64,000 bases of DNA, from assembly GCA_015350385.1 (NCBI GenBank), contig WNKI01000004.1:1300078-1364077 (forward strand), given 5' to 3'. Origin of the DNA: Aculops lycopersici (lineage: Eukaryota > Arthropoda > Arachnida > Trombidiformes > Eriophyidae). Below the pieces are notes generated by a model. That model ran no database searches, was not told where the DNA came from, and was given only the letters and a program-made list of their open reading frames with translations. Made by a program: the position numbers and the translations under genes. Below are positions 35,701 to 46,600 of this stretch, one piece after another. The number at the start of each line of letters is the position of its first letter. Position 1 is the stretch's first letter.

Positions 35701-36321
35701 GGATTTATAATAGCTCAAGGCTCCAACCTCAGCCGCCTCCTCGGCCTCCTGCTGACGTTCCCTCAACTCCATTGCATCCTCATTCTCAACTCGCTCGAAG
35801 ACATTAGATACGAGTTGCCTAATGGTTGCCGATGCAATACTTGTCACAATAGTGTTATCAATGTTGTATAAACGAAAGCACAAGACAATTGTTCTGGCCA
35901 ACACGGGCCCTGAAACTATGTTGTTGGTTGAAAGCAATAGAGTTGCCGTTTGCAGCACCTTGACCTCCTCTAGATTATTTTCCATTAGAGTCCACAAACA
36001 ATCGACAAGCTTGCAAGCGGCCACCTTACTGACAGCCTGATGGGTTATCATTCTTTGCATTGCATTCAGACTAATCTGAACCACCTTGGTGTTTTGTTTA
36101 AACTCACAGCCCATGATGAAAGGTTCGAGGATTCGAACGCTCTCATCGTGAAGAGCTTGCCGAACATCAATATTCTGATGATTCTTGCTGGTTAGTGTTC
36201 TAACTTTTAATATTGCCGCCTCGGATGCCTCCTTTAATGGTGGAAATTTTCTCTTTGATTCATTGGAAATTGTTCTCAAATCACTGAGCAATGAGTCGAG
36301 AGGATTTGCAGTAAGAGCCAT
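32704..36321 (-). CDS. MON2: MON2 homologue, Sec7/BIG-related endosome-Golgi trafficking scaffold
   Basis: A helical-repeat (HEAT/armadillo-like) scaffold related to the large Arf-GEFs but lacking a Sec7 catalytic domain. It works with Dopey and a flippase in endosome-to-Golgi traffic. The start resembles the DCB region: LLSDLRTISNESKRKFPPLKEASE, then repeated helices, then a HUS-like block (LLELGLVNLNRIGCIWDLLTEHFIEIS). The C-terminal part includes RPAIRKSACQTLFALITTHG, a conserved MON2 segment. The single-exon frame is 1205 residues, clearly shorter than the roughly 1700 usual in animals, but both termini align with the family, so internal regions are shortened rather than an end lost. Ser/Thr/Asn-rich inserts occur near residues 335-370 and 595-620. 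Confidence 0.93.
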   Translation of the reverse strand: MALTANPLDSLLSDLRTISNESKRKFPPLKEASEAAILKVRTLTSKNHQNIDVRQALHDESVRILEPFIMGCEFKQNTKVVQISLNAMQRMITHQAVSKVAACKLVDCLWTLMENNLEEVKVLQTATLLLSTNNIVSGPVLARTIVLCFRLYNIDNTIVTSIASATIRQLVSNVFERVENEDAMELRERQQEAEEAAEVGALSYYKSETNVQVDYEELKSFISGHLVNLANALRMQYAPRSLRPAAADAFLLLRDLILILNDEQTLWLVGLTDLSKTFVLELLELVFVSFSDVLTRHEEFRFLIKERVCYMILEMFSPDINYNTANEYDQSISKAVNQSSSATHAIPNESTTHPTFGKTSTTTPSATAANDSRLTKGGILDEEFISVVSDIKSSMENNRSISATSMRVLRILSMLIQKFYTELLTSGDIFTAIFTKLLENDSNLKQVSGPLKLTRLSSADTGTAGTTISTVSSTDIPVVTTMISKLFENSHLLKRKHLRTVVAELCQLSISPYVIAKLLELGLVNLNRIGCIWDLLTEHFIEISRNQNLEIRDWGACALTHLIKQACNSIQEDRNSNMNKINSQQQQQDQTAEGDRNGSVGSEKINFDSKEFQMNARKLLKPLQSLSQIQHPDIRQKQLDVVLQVIQSATSESALGGWPQLIDIIGTVDEWQTENLNRIAFQCLQGIVSDYMTQIDCECVVLIIAAIVKFTSQLLDSNVSLTAIGLLWSVADYLHQNKDKIENETLTFSHEDDAPNLAFIYEFVRQSELSNYDSIWMALFSKLSEICIDPRPAIRKSACQTLFALITTHGDIWQFNTWQAIPWQILFPLLHQVRTRSCVALDMKVQTPTSASLFSDSLGGLGDDDSLNSGCDSIVMHHSRNTAQKQWSETQVLALTGVTKVFTLKREKLSQIQNFNKAWNVLLEFLKTAALSKVFEVSLAALKCFQDLLAIEGSKNPPSKKNGKTSSVQNESQVDARTRQRMDVNLWLSIWVVPIINLLPLCDESMSSELREDFARCCFEALLQFSNFNSTDSANQKLDDEANNNNDADIVNKLAVDCLLNRFSDVIIKYNHDERLAGKCPLPRHRMSEIVFVLRAMTTLLRSLKKVPTSVVGARIWEQVLSLYPHLIDFATRNSPADQVKRDALNEVLLEYGSLLKPPSPISSPPSTPLPQPPAKSSQLPQQLIPLQTQEFGEQPLTSARIEDV

Positions 36322-37154
36322 GTTGCTCTATGTTGGTGTTTGTAATTGTGATGATGTAATATAATATTATATGGATTCAGAATATCTTTCGAATGGTTGT
36401 TAGTTTTTGGCAGATGATTGCTTCCTTTGATTTGATATGTGGTGTTCTATTATTGTTGCCAGTGCTGTAACTACTGCAATGTTTCAGTAATTGTTTTGGT
36501 GTTCGTTAGGCTGACGTGTTGAATAATAGTAATGATGATAATAGTAATAAGAGTTTCCCGATATATTATTCACAGCAAAACTAATAACGGGAAGGTTGCT
36601 ACTACTGCTGCTGCTGTTGTAGTGGCTGCACAATTGAATAACACATTCTCATATATTAGAATATATTGTACAAATTTTGATAATAATTATATAAAGGTAA
36701 ATAAATGATATCGATCATTTGACGTGTCAGCCTCTCTCTCACCTTTGGTGAATCTCTAGTTTTCCGCAATGGCTCTGCCACAGCAACAATAGCGGCATCG
36801 GCAGCTTCAATGTTGGCCGCCTGCCGCTTGCTTTAGTGGCTGTGAAGCAACCATGTGGACTACACTTGCACACACTCGCATACAAGAACAATGGCTCACT
36901 TCGTACTGGAAGCTCACATAAATTTGCAGGTCAATTCAGGTAAGAGGAACAATTAAAGAGTTTGCATAGAGACTATTGACAGGTTAGTTTTACCTTGATA
37001 TTTCTGAGAAACAAATTACAAGCACGAGAAACTCGATGCCCAATTGCATGCGCTCTCTTACAAGCCTACAGATTTTTTTACTCTAGTAGAACTTCTTAAC
37101 TTGACGCGAGGCGTAGCCAAACAAACTGGTGCGCAGAACTAACGACGAGTTGGA
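36322..37154. other. Interval between MON2 start and the Gr-like gene stop
   Basis: Holds the MON2 promoter on the minus strand and the Gr-like 3' UTR. No gene is supported. A plus-strand donor-like CAGGTAAGAG near 36937 has no partner exon. No CAACARGT site is present. Confidence 0.5.
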
Positions 37155-38888
37155 TCATCCGGAGCTCAACATGGAGGTAAAGTTTGCATCATTCGAAGCC
37201 ATAGGCTTATGGCCAACACCACCGCTGCCGCTGTGTCCCTCGTGCGAAGTGTCAATGATGCTCATAATTTCGATGGATATAAACACGGCACTTAGTACGT
37301 GTCCGAAGATTGAGAGAACCAAACGCCGGGAGACAGGTAATATTCCGCCCATAGTGAATTGGATTGTATTTGCCAGCTTACGAGTGTACTGAAATTGTGA
37401 CCAAGTTTCGCTAAGCGCCTCCTTTTCCTTCTCTGATGCCAACAATCTACTGCCACTACTAAAAGTACTACCAATACCAATACCCGGAGAGCCATTGCTA
37501 CTTCCGCTGGGTGGTGCCATTTGCGAAATTTCTGTCTCATCTTCCGGCTTTTCGATTGTTTGAACTCTATGATTTAATATAATAAAGTCGAATAGTTTGT
37601 TTATCATTAGCTTCAGCTGACTGGTGGTCTCATCTAGACAAATGCAAACGTAAACAATGCTAACAACTAGACCTATGGTGCTGGTGATTGTTGGTAGAAT
37701 CAACAAATTCAACGCTTTGTAAACTCGAGCTTGAATTGAGGTGGTGGCAATGAGGATGATCAACACTGTTTCGTAAATAACCTGCATCATTAGGATGGGC
37801 GATAGCATCTTGTTGATATCGCTAACCATATCCCTCAGTTCACTGAGCATTATTTGAGTTCGTCTCAATCTAATTCTAATCAGATGCGTATTTGCCACTC
37901 GCTTCGCCTCGGTAATTTGAATGTTAGTCTCAGAGGATAACTTGGTCATTTTCATCTCAGGTAACTCGGGATACTTGCGCGAGTTCAACAGGTGTCCCAG
38001 TGCCTTGAGTTTGTGCCATAAGAGGAGGATAAATCGTTTGATTGGTTTGTACACGAGGCAAAAGCAATTGCAGCAAAAACAGTTGCCCCAACAAGTGTGC
38101 TTAACATTCTTGGCCCCCTCCTGCTCGTCATCGTCGCCATTTAAACCGGAGCTTTCACTTGCTCCATTTGACTCCTGACTTGAGACTGGACTTCCAACAA
38201 CTTCTATCGTTTTCATAAATTGATCAAACATTGTGTCCACGTAATACTTGGAAAAATTTTCCACATGCTTACCCAAAACGGAGCCCAAATAACAGGAGTA
38301 CATTAGTGGGGCTGCGATGGTCATGTTAATGAGAGTAACAATAATTATTGGAATCACCTTGGCATAGATGGGAAATCCCTCCAAGTTTAAATGTATGGCT
38401 GCCATTATAATGGAATACGAGGTACTATTTGCCAGCGTTTTGAATAGAAAGATTGCAAAGCTTGAATTCGCAAAGTGCCGCTGCTCTCGCTCGCTAACCA
38501 TATTATTGGTACTTGCCACAACATTTGCCGTACTACCATAACGTGCTAGCACTATAAAAATGGTTGCTATTTGATACACCAATCTATACACGGCGAAAAA
38601 TTTCACTAATCTTGTGAGAAATGTACTCCGAATGAGCAAATCAAACTCATGTGAGTCTCCAGCCATTGCTATTAGTGAAGGTCGAACACTATAGTCCGTT
38701 AGAATCATGACCAATGGCATGGTTGAAATAATTGCAACAACCGTCAGAGTCATGGGCTTTGGCCGATTGGATGGCCTCTCTTCAAACTTGAACAACCAAC
38801 CCATTGGACTTAGACAATACTTTAGCTTGTTGGACATAAGATCGCATCCGATTACCAAGTTGGATGTTTGACCCGAGTTGCTGGCCAT
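37155..38888 (-). CDS. Gustatory-receptor-like seven-transmembrane protein
   Basis: Seven hydrophobic helices can be read: near residues 47-68, 94-115, 143-170, 180-205, 365-390, 395-420 and 540-565. The large loop between helices 4 and 5, the lack of a signal peptide and the C-terminal helix after QFTMGGILPVSRRLVLSIFG resemble arthropod Gr-family channels (cytoplasmic N-terminus, C-terminal signature in TM7). It is 577 residues against roughly 350-450 for typical insect Grs. The extra length lies in the TM4-TM5 loop, which carries a cysteine cluster (CWGNCFCCNCFC, about residues 264-276), and in a Ser/Gly/Glu stretch before TM7. The ligand cannot be inferred. Another multi-pass family is possible. 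Confidence 0.65.
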   Translation of the reverse strand: MASNSGQTSNLVIGCDLMSNKLKYCLSPMGWLFKFEERPSNRPKPMTLTVVAIISTMPLVMILTDYSVRPSLIAMAGDSHEFDLLIRSTFLTRLVKFFAVYRLVYQIATIFIVLARYGSTANVVASTNNMVSEREQRHFANSSFAIFLFKTLANSTSYSIIMAAIHLNLEGFPIYAKVIPIIIVTLINMTIAAPLMYSCYLGSVLGKHVENFSKYYVDTMFDQFMKTIEVVGSPVSSQESNGASESSGLNGDDDEQEGAKNVKHTCWGNCFCCNCFCLVYKPIKRFILLLWHKLKALGHLLNSRKYPELPEMKMTKLSSETNIQITEAKRVANTHLIRIRLRRTQIMLSELRDMVSDINKMLSPILMMQVIYETVLIILIATTSIQARVYKALNLLILPTITSTIGLVVSIVYVCICLDETTSQLKLMINKLFDFIILNHRVQTIEKPEDETEISQMAPPSGSSNGSPGIGIGSTFSSGSRLLASEKEKEALSETWSQFQYTRKLANTIQFTMGGILPVSRRLVLSIFGHVLSAVFISIEIMSIIDTSHEGHSGSGGVGHKPMASNDANFTSMLSSG

Positions 38889-39834
38889 TTTGTTTGTAAT
38901 CTTATGTCAAAGAAATAAAAATTATTATATTAATTTAGAAGATGGTTTTCGATGTTTGGGTCAAAGGATCTAACACACTCAATAAAAAATCCTCATTGAT
39001 CATAAACATCGGCTGTCGATTATTTCGTTGCCATAGTGACTTCCTGTTGTCCTTTTCCGGCTACATCTAGAGGAGCGCATAGCGCTTGCTGCGCCCCACG
39101 AGTTTGTTATTGATTCCACAATGGAGTCAAGTTCAGAGTCAAGATTTGCTTTCGTATGATGTCGATGGATCCTCATCATAATCTATCTGCATCATGTGTT
39201 TCTTCGTCAGGTAAACTAAAATACACTTGTATCATAATCTCGGACCTCTGAGTATAAAAATACTCTTGAAAAAAGGACAACACATAGCACGCTCAAAGGT
39301 CAATGGCACGTTGTGCGCACGACTAAAAAATTCTTCTCTGTTGCACAAGCTCTGCAGAAGCCAATGGCCGGCGCAACACGTTCGCAGCAAAGGGAATCGA
39401 TGAGTGCGAATGAGAAATTGGGGCTCGAATGTAAACAACCTCTAGTTTGTCATTGGTATTTAGTTAATGCCTAGTTAACATGTAAATATGGAAGCAACTA
39501 ATATTTAGACTAGTCAAACTATTCAGTCAAATTCAGTTAGTTGGCTCCATTTCTCAATTAGATGTATTGTCTCCAGTATTAACATGCAAATCCACAGCTT
39601 CGGATACATCGTCAACAAAAAGCATTAACAAGTGACACGTAAGATAATCGATATCGACAAAGAGAGCACCACACGCATCGGCGCCGATGGCAACCCTATT
39701 GGAGATTGTAGATGGCAACTCCAATTAAATAATCAATATTAGATTAGATTATCAGTGGAAACAATCATTTCTACAATCAGTAACTCAAGTGTCAAATTAA
39801 AATATACTCAATTAAGGTGATAGAGAAAAAGAAA
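38889..39834. promoter_or_regulatory. Divergent promoter region between the Gr-like gene and TMEM245
   Basis: 946 bp between head-to-head starts. Short open frames have no coding features. It lacks the CAACARGT sites that fill other spacers. No TATA box is obvious. Confidence 0.45.
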
Positions 39835-42081
39835 ATGACAACTCCCGGTCGAGCTTCATTCGCCGGCCTGACCGCCAACCGTCCTAGTCAATCTCCGTCC
39901 TTTAGAGATATAGCTAGACTTATTATAGCACCAAATAATGAAAAACTCAAGGGATTCATGGATCTGGAGAGGGCATTAGTGGCCGCCCTATTGATTGTTG
40001 CATTTATATTGGTAACTCTTTACGCAGTAACTATTGTTTTCATGCCATATATTAGAACCCTTCTATTGGCACTACTATTTGGCTCATTTTTACATCCAAT
40101 GAAAAGAACTCTGGCACAATTCTTCAAGCAAATACTGAATGAAATCCGCGAAGATGGAGTGCCAATTTTGGCCGGCCTATCGATGCCATTCGTTATAATT
40201 GACCGACTAATTGACCAGTTACGTTTGAATGTTTTCCACTATGCGCTAGAGATTGTTAATTTTGGTAGAACAATACTCCAACGAGACGCCAGGTCGGCTT
40301 TAGCTGTTTGCATGGCTGCCATGTCATTGGTTATTATCGGAGGTAATTCGATGATCAATTTTGTTATGAGCATCAACCTTATAATCTTTGTAACGGAAAT
40401 TACAAAAACTGTCAAGAGTTTCAGTGACGCTTATCTGCACTTCCTCATTAGATCATTTGTGTTTGCCCAATTATGTTGGATTAACCCTCAGATAACAATA
40501 CTATTGGCACTTATTGTGATAATTTGGATTGGATTGAGTTTGCTAGTGAGCAAGTTGAAGGACAAGTTTTCATTTAGAGTTTGTTATAGAAGACTTCGAG
40601 CATCGGGTATTAGTAGTAGTAGTGGAGGTGGTGGTGGTGGTAGTAGCAATAGAAACAACGACTCAGAAAGTGAGCTTAACTTCACAGGCGACTCGAGGAG
40701 ATTCAATAGGGTCGATGGAGAGGACGATGATGATGAGGCTGATTTCAGTGTCAACTCATTCTTTAAGCATACCTACGAATCATGTGGAAGTTTATACGAC
40801 ATATTCATTGATCAATGTGAAGGATACATCGACACCATATCCAGTTGTTGCGTTATTGGAATTGTTGCCTTCATCGTCACTTTGACTGCCTTATATTTGT
40901 CGCTACAAATCTATACCGAGAGCATATATTTGATTGAAAAGCTGAGTCGAGCTGCCAACAGTTTGCATCAAAATAATCCCGAACTGAAGGCCTGGTTGCC
41001 GGATGGGATCAATGTTGTACATAGTCTGCTAGATGGTGCAGTTAACAATACTTATCAGCACGGCCGAGAGTGGATCAGGAGGTCGACTCGGCAACTTTTA
41101 AACAATGCAGCTATGGGCGAGTTTAACACAACTCAATCTGCAGTAATCGAGAAACAAATGGTCGAGTTTTGGGATAGAGCCTATGGAATGTGGTTGTCAA
41201 ATCGAGCATCGGTATCCAATAGCAGCCATCACTTGGAGTTGAAGATGGCCCATGGCCATCACCACCAACCCTACGATTGGGATAGATTCTTAGACGCCTT
41301 CAAGTCGCTAGATCTTACTTTATGCACTCAAATATTTAAGCAAAATTGGGACACTTTAGTTTCAGTCATGGATTCGGTTATTATTGTCCTGAAGGGCAAT
41401 ATAAGTTTGGTTCTAGGTGCAGTTACTGCGGTCTTGTCCCTGCTAATCGGCGGAGGCAATGTCCTAATGAACTTTATCATTGATCTGATAATCTTTTCAA
41501 CTGCCCTATTTTACCTGCTCTGCGCTAGCGAGGATCAATACAAACCAATAGAATTAATCAAGAATCTAATCCCAAGGAATGAGGCAACGACATTAGCAAT
41601 GAAAGCAAAAGGCCAAACAAATAGAAGCGAGTTCTTGAACTCGGTCGATGAATCAATCAATGCAGTTTTCACGGCTTCGCTCAAAATGATGGCCTTCCAC
41701 GGATTATCCACCTGGCTATTGCATCGACTTTTCGAGCTGGAAGTCGTCTACATACCTGCCGTTATATCGGCTCTCTTTGGAGCAGTGCCATTCGTTGCAC
41801 CATATTGGGCCTCATTGCCGGCCTGCGCCGACTTGTGGCTCTCGGGTCAAGTGTCCCAAGCTGTGCTAATGCTCCTACTAGCCACAATCCCATCGTCCTT
41901 CGTAACAACTGCCTTCTACAGTGAAATCAAGGGAGCTGGCCACCCATATCTAACGGGCTTAGCTATTGCAGGCGGCGTGCTGGTGTTCGGCATCGAAGGT
42001 GCTCTATTTGGCCCCCTACTACTGGTGACCATTCGCCTACTATCGCTGGTCATCTTTTACCTGATGGATTTGTACAAGTGA
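39835..42081 (+). CDS. TMEM245: TMEM245 homologue, AI-2E-transporter-like multi-pass membrane protein
   Basis: A conserved animal polytopic membrane protein related to bacterial AI-2E/YdiK-like exporters; its biochemical role is unsettled. I place the start at ATG 39835 (MTTPGRASFAG) because the frame upstream opens only from GTG. The family signature is at the C-terminus: IPAVISALFGAVPFVAPYWA, DLWLSGQ, FYSEIKGAGHPYLTGLAIAG and IEGALFGPLLL. At least ten hydrophobic helices are visible. A cytosolic-looking Gly/Ser-rich, then acidic loop (about residues 262-310, ending GEDDDDEADF) splits the membrane regions, and a His-rich patch lies near 468-480. 748 residues, one exon. Confidence 0.93.
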   Translation: MTTPGRASFAGLTANRPSQSPSFRDIARLIIAPNNEKLKGFMDLERALVAALLIVAFILVTLYAVTIVFMPYIRTLLLALLFGSFLHPMKRTLAQFFKQILNEIREDGVPILAGLSMPFVIIDRLIDQLRLNVFHYALEIVNFGRTILQRDARSALAVCMAAMSLVIIGGNSMINFVMSINLIIFVTEITKTVKSFSDAYLHFLIRSFVFAQLCWINPQITILLALIVIIWIGLSLLVSKLKDKFSFRVCYRRLRASGISSSSGGGGGGSSNRNNDSESELNFTGDSRRFNRVDGEDDDDEADFSVNSFFKHTYESCGSLYDIFIDQCEGYIDTISSCCVIGIVAFIVTLTALYLSLQIYTESIYLIEKLSRAANSLHQNNPELKAWLPDGINVVHSLLDGAVNNTYQHGREWIRRSTRQLLNNAAMGEFNTTQSAVIEKQMVEFWDRAYGMWLSNRASVSNSSHHLELKMAHGHHHQPYDWDRFLDAFKSLDLTLCTQIFKQNWDTLVSVMDSVIIVLKGNISLVLGAVTAVLSLLIGGGNVLMNFIIDLIIFSTALFYLLCASEDQYKPIELIKNLIPRNEATTLAMKAKGQTNRSEFLNSVDESINAVFTASLKMMAFHGLSTWLLHRLFELEVVYIPAVISALFGAVPFVAPYWASLPACADLWLSGQVSQAVLMLLLATIPSSFVTTAFYSEIKGAGHPYLTGLAIAGGVLVFGIEGALFGPLLLVTIRLLSLVIFYLMDLYK

Positions 42082-42216
42082 TGATCGATTGGTGCAATTT
42101 ACCTGGAAGAACAGATCTAGTTTTCATCTTGTACAACAAGGCGTGTACATCAACGCGAGATGAAGTGCCAACTGGCTCATTGCTGAGCAACAAACTAACT
42201 AAAAATTAGTGAACCA

Positions 42217-42222
42217 ATAAAG
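42217..42222 (+). terminator. Polyadenylation signal of TMEM245
   Basis: Canonical AATAAA 136 bases after the stop codon. Confidence 0.65.
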
Positions 42223-42250
42223 TCCACTTACGCTCTCAAGCTAGACCAAC

Positions 42251-42260
42251 TATATAAAAG
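42251..42260 (+). promoter_or_regulatory. Candidate TATA box upstream of the Q/N/S-rich gene
   Basis: TATATAAAAG matches the TATA consensus and is oriented toward the downstream gene, whose ATG is 1.35 kb away. If used, the leader is long or spliced. It lies only about 30 bp after the TMEM245 polyadenylation signal, so it could be coincidental. Confidence 0.3.
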
Positions 42261-43607
42261 CTATTCAGAGGAGCGAGAAAAGAGCAACAAATCCTCGGGT
42301 TCATCAACGATGCGAGTGATCATTTGATAGAGTCGAGTTCGAGTTGCGGTCATCTACTTGTGTTTCTAGTGAATGTGGTAGTGGTATCGGTATCGGTGGT
42401 GGTGGTGGTGGTGGTGACTCAAATACTTGTGTGGCCCGCACTGTATTGTTGCCAGTAAGATAACTTTGGGAGTTTCGAAACTTCAAAAAACCCCCCTCTT
42501 GAACCATATCGCCAACAGGTGTATCAACTTTCTAAATTTTGAATCAACAAATGCAACAAAAGAGCTGGACTATTGTTGTCGATTTAGTTGTTGTTGTTGT
42601 TGAAACCGTCGCTAGCTAGAACAAACACACCAGTCTCAGTGAATCTAAAGAAAGAGGCGGGAGGGATGAAATGGCGAAAGGTATTTGCTGAAACTATCCC
42701 AGCTACTTGTTGATTCGCACGCAAAATTATTGTAGCCAGTGGGGTTGTAATAGTTGCTAGCTAGAGCTAACAATAGAGTGTTTATTGTCTTCCCGAAGTT
42801 GCTCATGTGCGAGCCGCCCAAGACAACTTTCTTATCCTTAGTTACATCATAGTGGAGCGCAGAATCGATTTCCAAATGTCATTGTTCGATATTTTACTAT
42901 TACTATATCGTTACGATTGTTTTCACTTACCTGCCTCCTTTGAGCTCACAGTGGCCACCCACGAGCTCAGGTAGGCGACTAAGTGGGTGAGTGAGTCAAT
43001 CAATCCTTTGATTGAACTCATGAACATTGAACTCGTCGCTTGTGCCATATGATTGAATCTCGCATCTGCAGCAGGTAATCTTGCCACTGACCATCGGGTT
43101 GTTTTGATGATAACCGAACATTGATCGATCCAAATGTACGAGCAGCCGGCGAATGTTCCTTCGAATTTCAAAGAACCACTTGGACAGATAGAGAGGGGGA
43201 TAAAAAAATTCGGAAGTTTAGTCAACTAGTTTTAGCCAGCTGGCTTATGGGTAAACGCAATGTAAAATTTCACCATAGATTTCACCTTTACTAGTTGAAG
43301 AGAAACAACTGACCACTTGTTGTTGGCGCTGCTGTTGCTGGCGATCCTCAGATGAGTTCGAAGTTCAAAAGTGACAGGAGGATTGGAGCCACTTACTGTT
43401 AGTTGTTGGCGGGATGCGAGTTAGTGAAAGTTATTTGAATATGACGCCAATTTTGGTTACTACAAATGCAATCTGATACAAAGTGTGAAAGAGAGAGAGA
43501 GGCGAGCCACTTAAACATACAAGAAATAGCTGATGTCATCATTGTTCATGTCGCCAAGATTCAATTAATACAAAGGAGATTACAAAGTTAGAATTGTAAC
43601 TGTCAAA

Positions 43608-46600
43608 ATGTTGCTGCCAAATTACTTCAAGATTATCACATTCAGCCTCACATTTTGCTCCCTCGGCGTTTCATCCTACGACCATGAGATCATCGCATTC
43701 AATGCCACAGTCGAAAATCAAACAAACTCCACATCAGCATCCTCTCCCTCCTCAACAGGTGTTCAGGTAACGAATGATATAGTGATGATGAGTCAGCAGG
43801 CAACAGGTGATACAAACTCAAACTCAAACTCAAATCAGGAATCAACTTTAACAGCGTCAATCTCGCGACGAGATCAACTTGCTATTGCCGAAACTTCGCC
43901 TTCAATCACCCACTCAAACCATCAAACAAACTATCAGGTTGACTTGTATCCAAGTGCAACATATACCACACTGGCGGGCCTGAAGTCATCATCATCAAAT
44001 CAACAGGTTGCCACAGCGCCGTCACCATCAATCAACGCAACCAAGTATGTCAATCATAATCAAAACTTGTCAAATCTTTACCAATCAAATCAACAGAAAC
44101 AAATCAACTCGCTGCTCAACAAAGACCACCACTCGGCGCGGCCATTTAGCGATGCATTTAGTGAGGCTTTTATAAATAGCTACAGCAATCAAGCAAAGGA
44201 TTCAGTGTTTAATGTGGCCGATAATCATAATTACAACGGCAACATGAATTTTGGTGGATCTTCAAACTCGAACCCAAACCAACAGCTAATCCAAAATTTA
44301 ACCGCCAGCTTGTTTCCCTTGCAATTTTCTAATTCAACTCTCTCAACACTAGGCGACCTGTTGAATAAGACCAAGTATGGCTCGCAGTCGATGTCCTCGG
44401 TACAAGCAACGCAACAACAACCACAAATCAATGGCTACAAGCCAAACTTCAACATTGAAACCTACTACACAAACCACCTGTCACCAGTGGATGGATCAAC
44501 TCTACCCTATTTATCGAGTGGCTCATCAGCATCGAACAGTTTAACGGCCTCCGACTTTGCACAGTCGACCTATGGAAATTTGCTCGATTTCTTGAGGATT
44601 CCGCCGCCGAGTTCATTTCGACAACAATCGTCATTCAAACCAATGCACCAGTCAACGACGACACCCTTGGCGAGCCAACAGCAACAAGTGGTCAATGCTG
44701 GAGGGTCGTCAAATTTTAATAACGGATTCTATGGTGGACTCAGCGAAAAAGTAAACCCATACTCTAAAACTCAATCTAATATTTACAACACTTACATTCC
44801 GGCGGCTCAACTGGCGACTCCCATGACCAATGGACAGGCACTCAATGTTGCAAGTTTGTACAACCAACTCCTGGATCCAAGTAGCTACAAGTTGCCGCTT
44901 CAGATTGACTCCACGTCTTCAATTAGGAGCAAAAACCACCACATCCATCACCACCAAACTCCACAATATCAAACAAGTGGCTCGCAGAATCACGAATTCC
45001 AAGAGTCAAATACAAATTTAGGCAACAACAATTACCAGTTCATTCAGCATCACAACTCGAATAATCAGAACCATTTGGACAAAGTAATCTATCACTCAAC
45101 TCCCTTTCGGCCGAGCATTGTGAGTCCGCCGCATGGAGGCCAGAATGGTGGCCAATCAAGTAGCCTGTTAGCAGGTGGCACTAAATTTAATGGAAACTTG
45201 AATCCAACTCAACAAAATCAACAGCATTCCCATCAGCAGAGACCCAAAACGGAGGCCGACAGCAAGTCAATGGCATTTACCTCAATGGATCAGTATAACA
45301 GCAACGATAACAACGGAATCGGCAACGTACAAATCATGACTAGCGGCCAGGCGATCAATGCAAGTCGCCACAGGGATCACGGGCAAAAATTGATAGCCTC
45401 CACCTATGGACATGTCGACTTTGAAAACGACCACTACCACTCCTCGCCCTCGTCGCAATCGAACTCATCAACCACAACTTCCGGTGGCGCTGGCGGCGGT
45501 AGCGTCGACTACAACCAGGACTCAACTGGCAAATACTCAAACCATCAGTTGGGCAACAAAACTTCGAGCGCTTCATTGTCAACCTCCTCGCCGTCAGGTG
45601 CTATGTCGAGCGCTTCCGGTTCCTCAACTTCCGACTCTCCCTTTGGTTCGGCGCCGGCAATTTTATTTGACTTGTACGAGAGAGAAATAGACAATCAGAT
45701 TCGCGATGCGCTCTATAGAGACGCGCAACATCACGCGTTGCCATTGTTAAGCAGTCTAGCCGCCCAACAGCAACAAAGTAATCAGCAACAACAGCATCAA
45801 GTGGCCAGTGCTAGTTCAAATTGGTTTGACAAAATACCGGCCTCACATATTTACGAGGATTTCGATACTTCGTCGTTGAGTCCAACGGGCTCGTCGAGCG
45901 GACAAATCGTCTCCAAGTTGCAACCACCGCTTGGTGGCCTCAGCGCCGACCAGTCTGCCATGACGACCGGAAGTTACTTGTCCTCCTCTCACTCACCTTC
46001 GTCGTCGTCGTCCAACAACAGACCACTTGTTAACTCAATTGCAGATAGCGGCAATCTACCAACTCTTGATGCTTTGAGCGCTGCTCTCCAGGAACTGCCC
46101 AATTTTTCAGCCGCCGACTTGCAGCCCCTAATGCCTAGTGGACCTAGCTACTCGATGTTGCCCTCGTCGGCAAGTTTGCAAGACTCCGCCTCGTCGCTTA
46201 TTAAGTCAACTGCACCAGCCGCCAGCTTACCGTCCAACCACCTGTTGTCTCACCTATTGGATCCAGCTTTTGGTAACATTGGACAGCAAGCAACGCCCGC
46301 GTCGACCCACCAATCCTCAGGCCAGGTAAGTGCAAGCGAGATGGCAGCTGCACTGGCAAATTTGGCTAGCTCGGCAGCCCTGGATCACAGCAACCTGTTG
46401 CAGCCTCTCCTCATGTCCAACCACCACCACAACCACCTGTCAAGTTTTGGATCCACAAATTCGATCAACTCCAACAGCAACCACAACCACCAACCGCAAG
46501 CGGCGGCCTCGAGTCCGAGTAGCCAAAGCAGCACTAACGTTCAGTTGAATTCAAACTCAAATACAAATAACCCACCAGCAACAAGTGGTTTACATGGTAT

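Larger units (their letters stand above)
42082..43607. other. Promoter and leader region of the Q/N/S-rich secreted protein gene
   Basis: No gene is supported. After the TMEM245 polyadenylation signal comes a TATATAAAAG word (42251), CAACARGT sites at 42513, 42703 and 43313, and two GCTAGCTAG words near 42611 and 42753. A minus-strand GTAAGT donor near 42931 closes an open frame without an ATG; I do not call it a gene. Confidence 0.5.

Noticed and set aside
36122..36140. GTTCGAGGATTCGAAC resembling a tRNA B box
   Set aside because: Lies within the MON2 coding sequence and no acceptor or anticodon arms can be folded around it.
42923..43225. Minus-strand frame ending exactly at a GTAAGT donor
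   Set aside because: No ATG (opens from TTG) and no recognisable protein sequence; donor match alone is insufficient.
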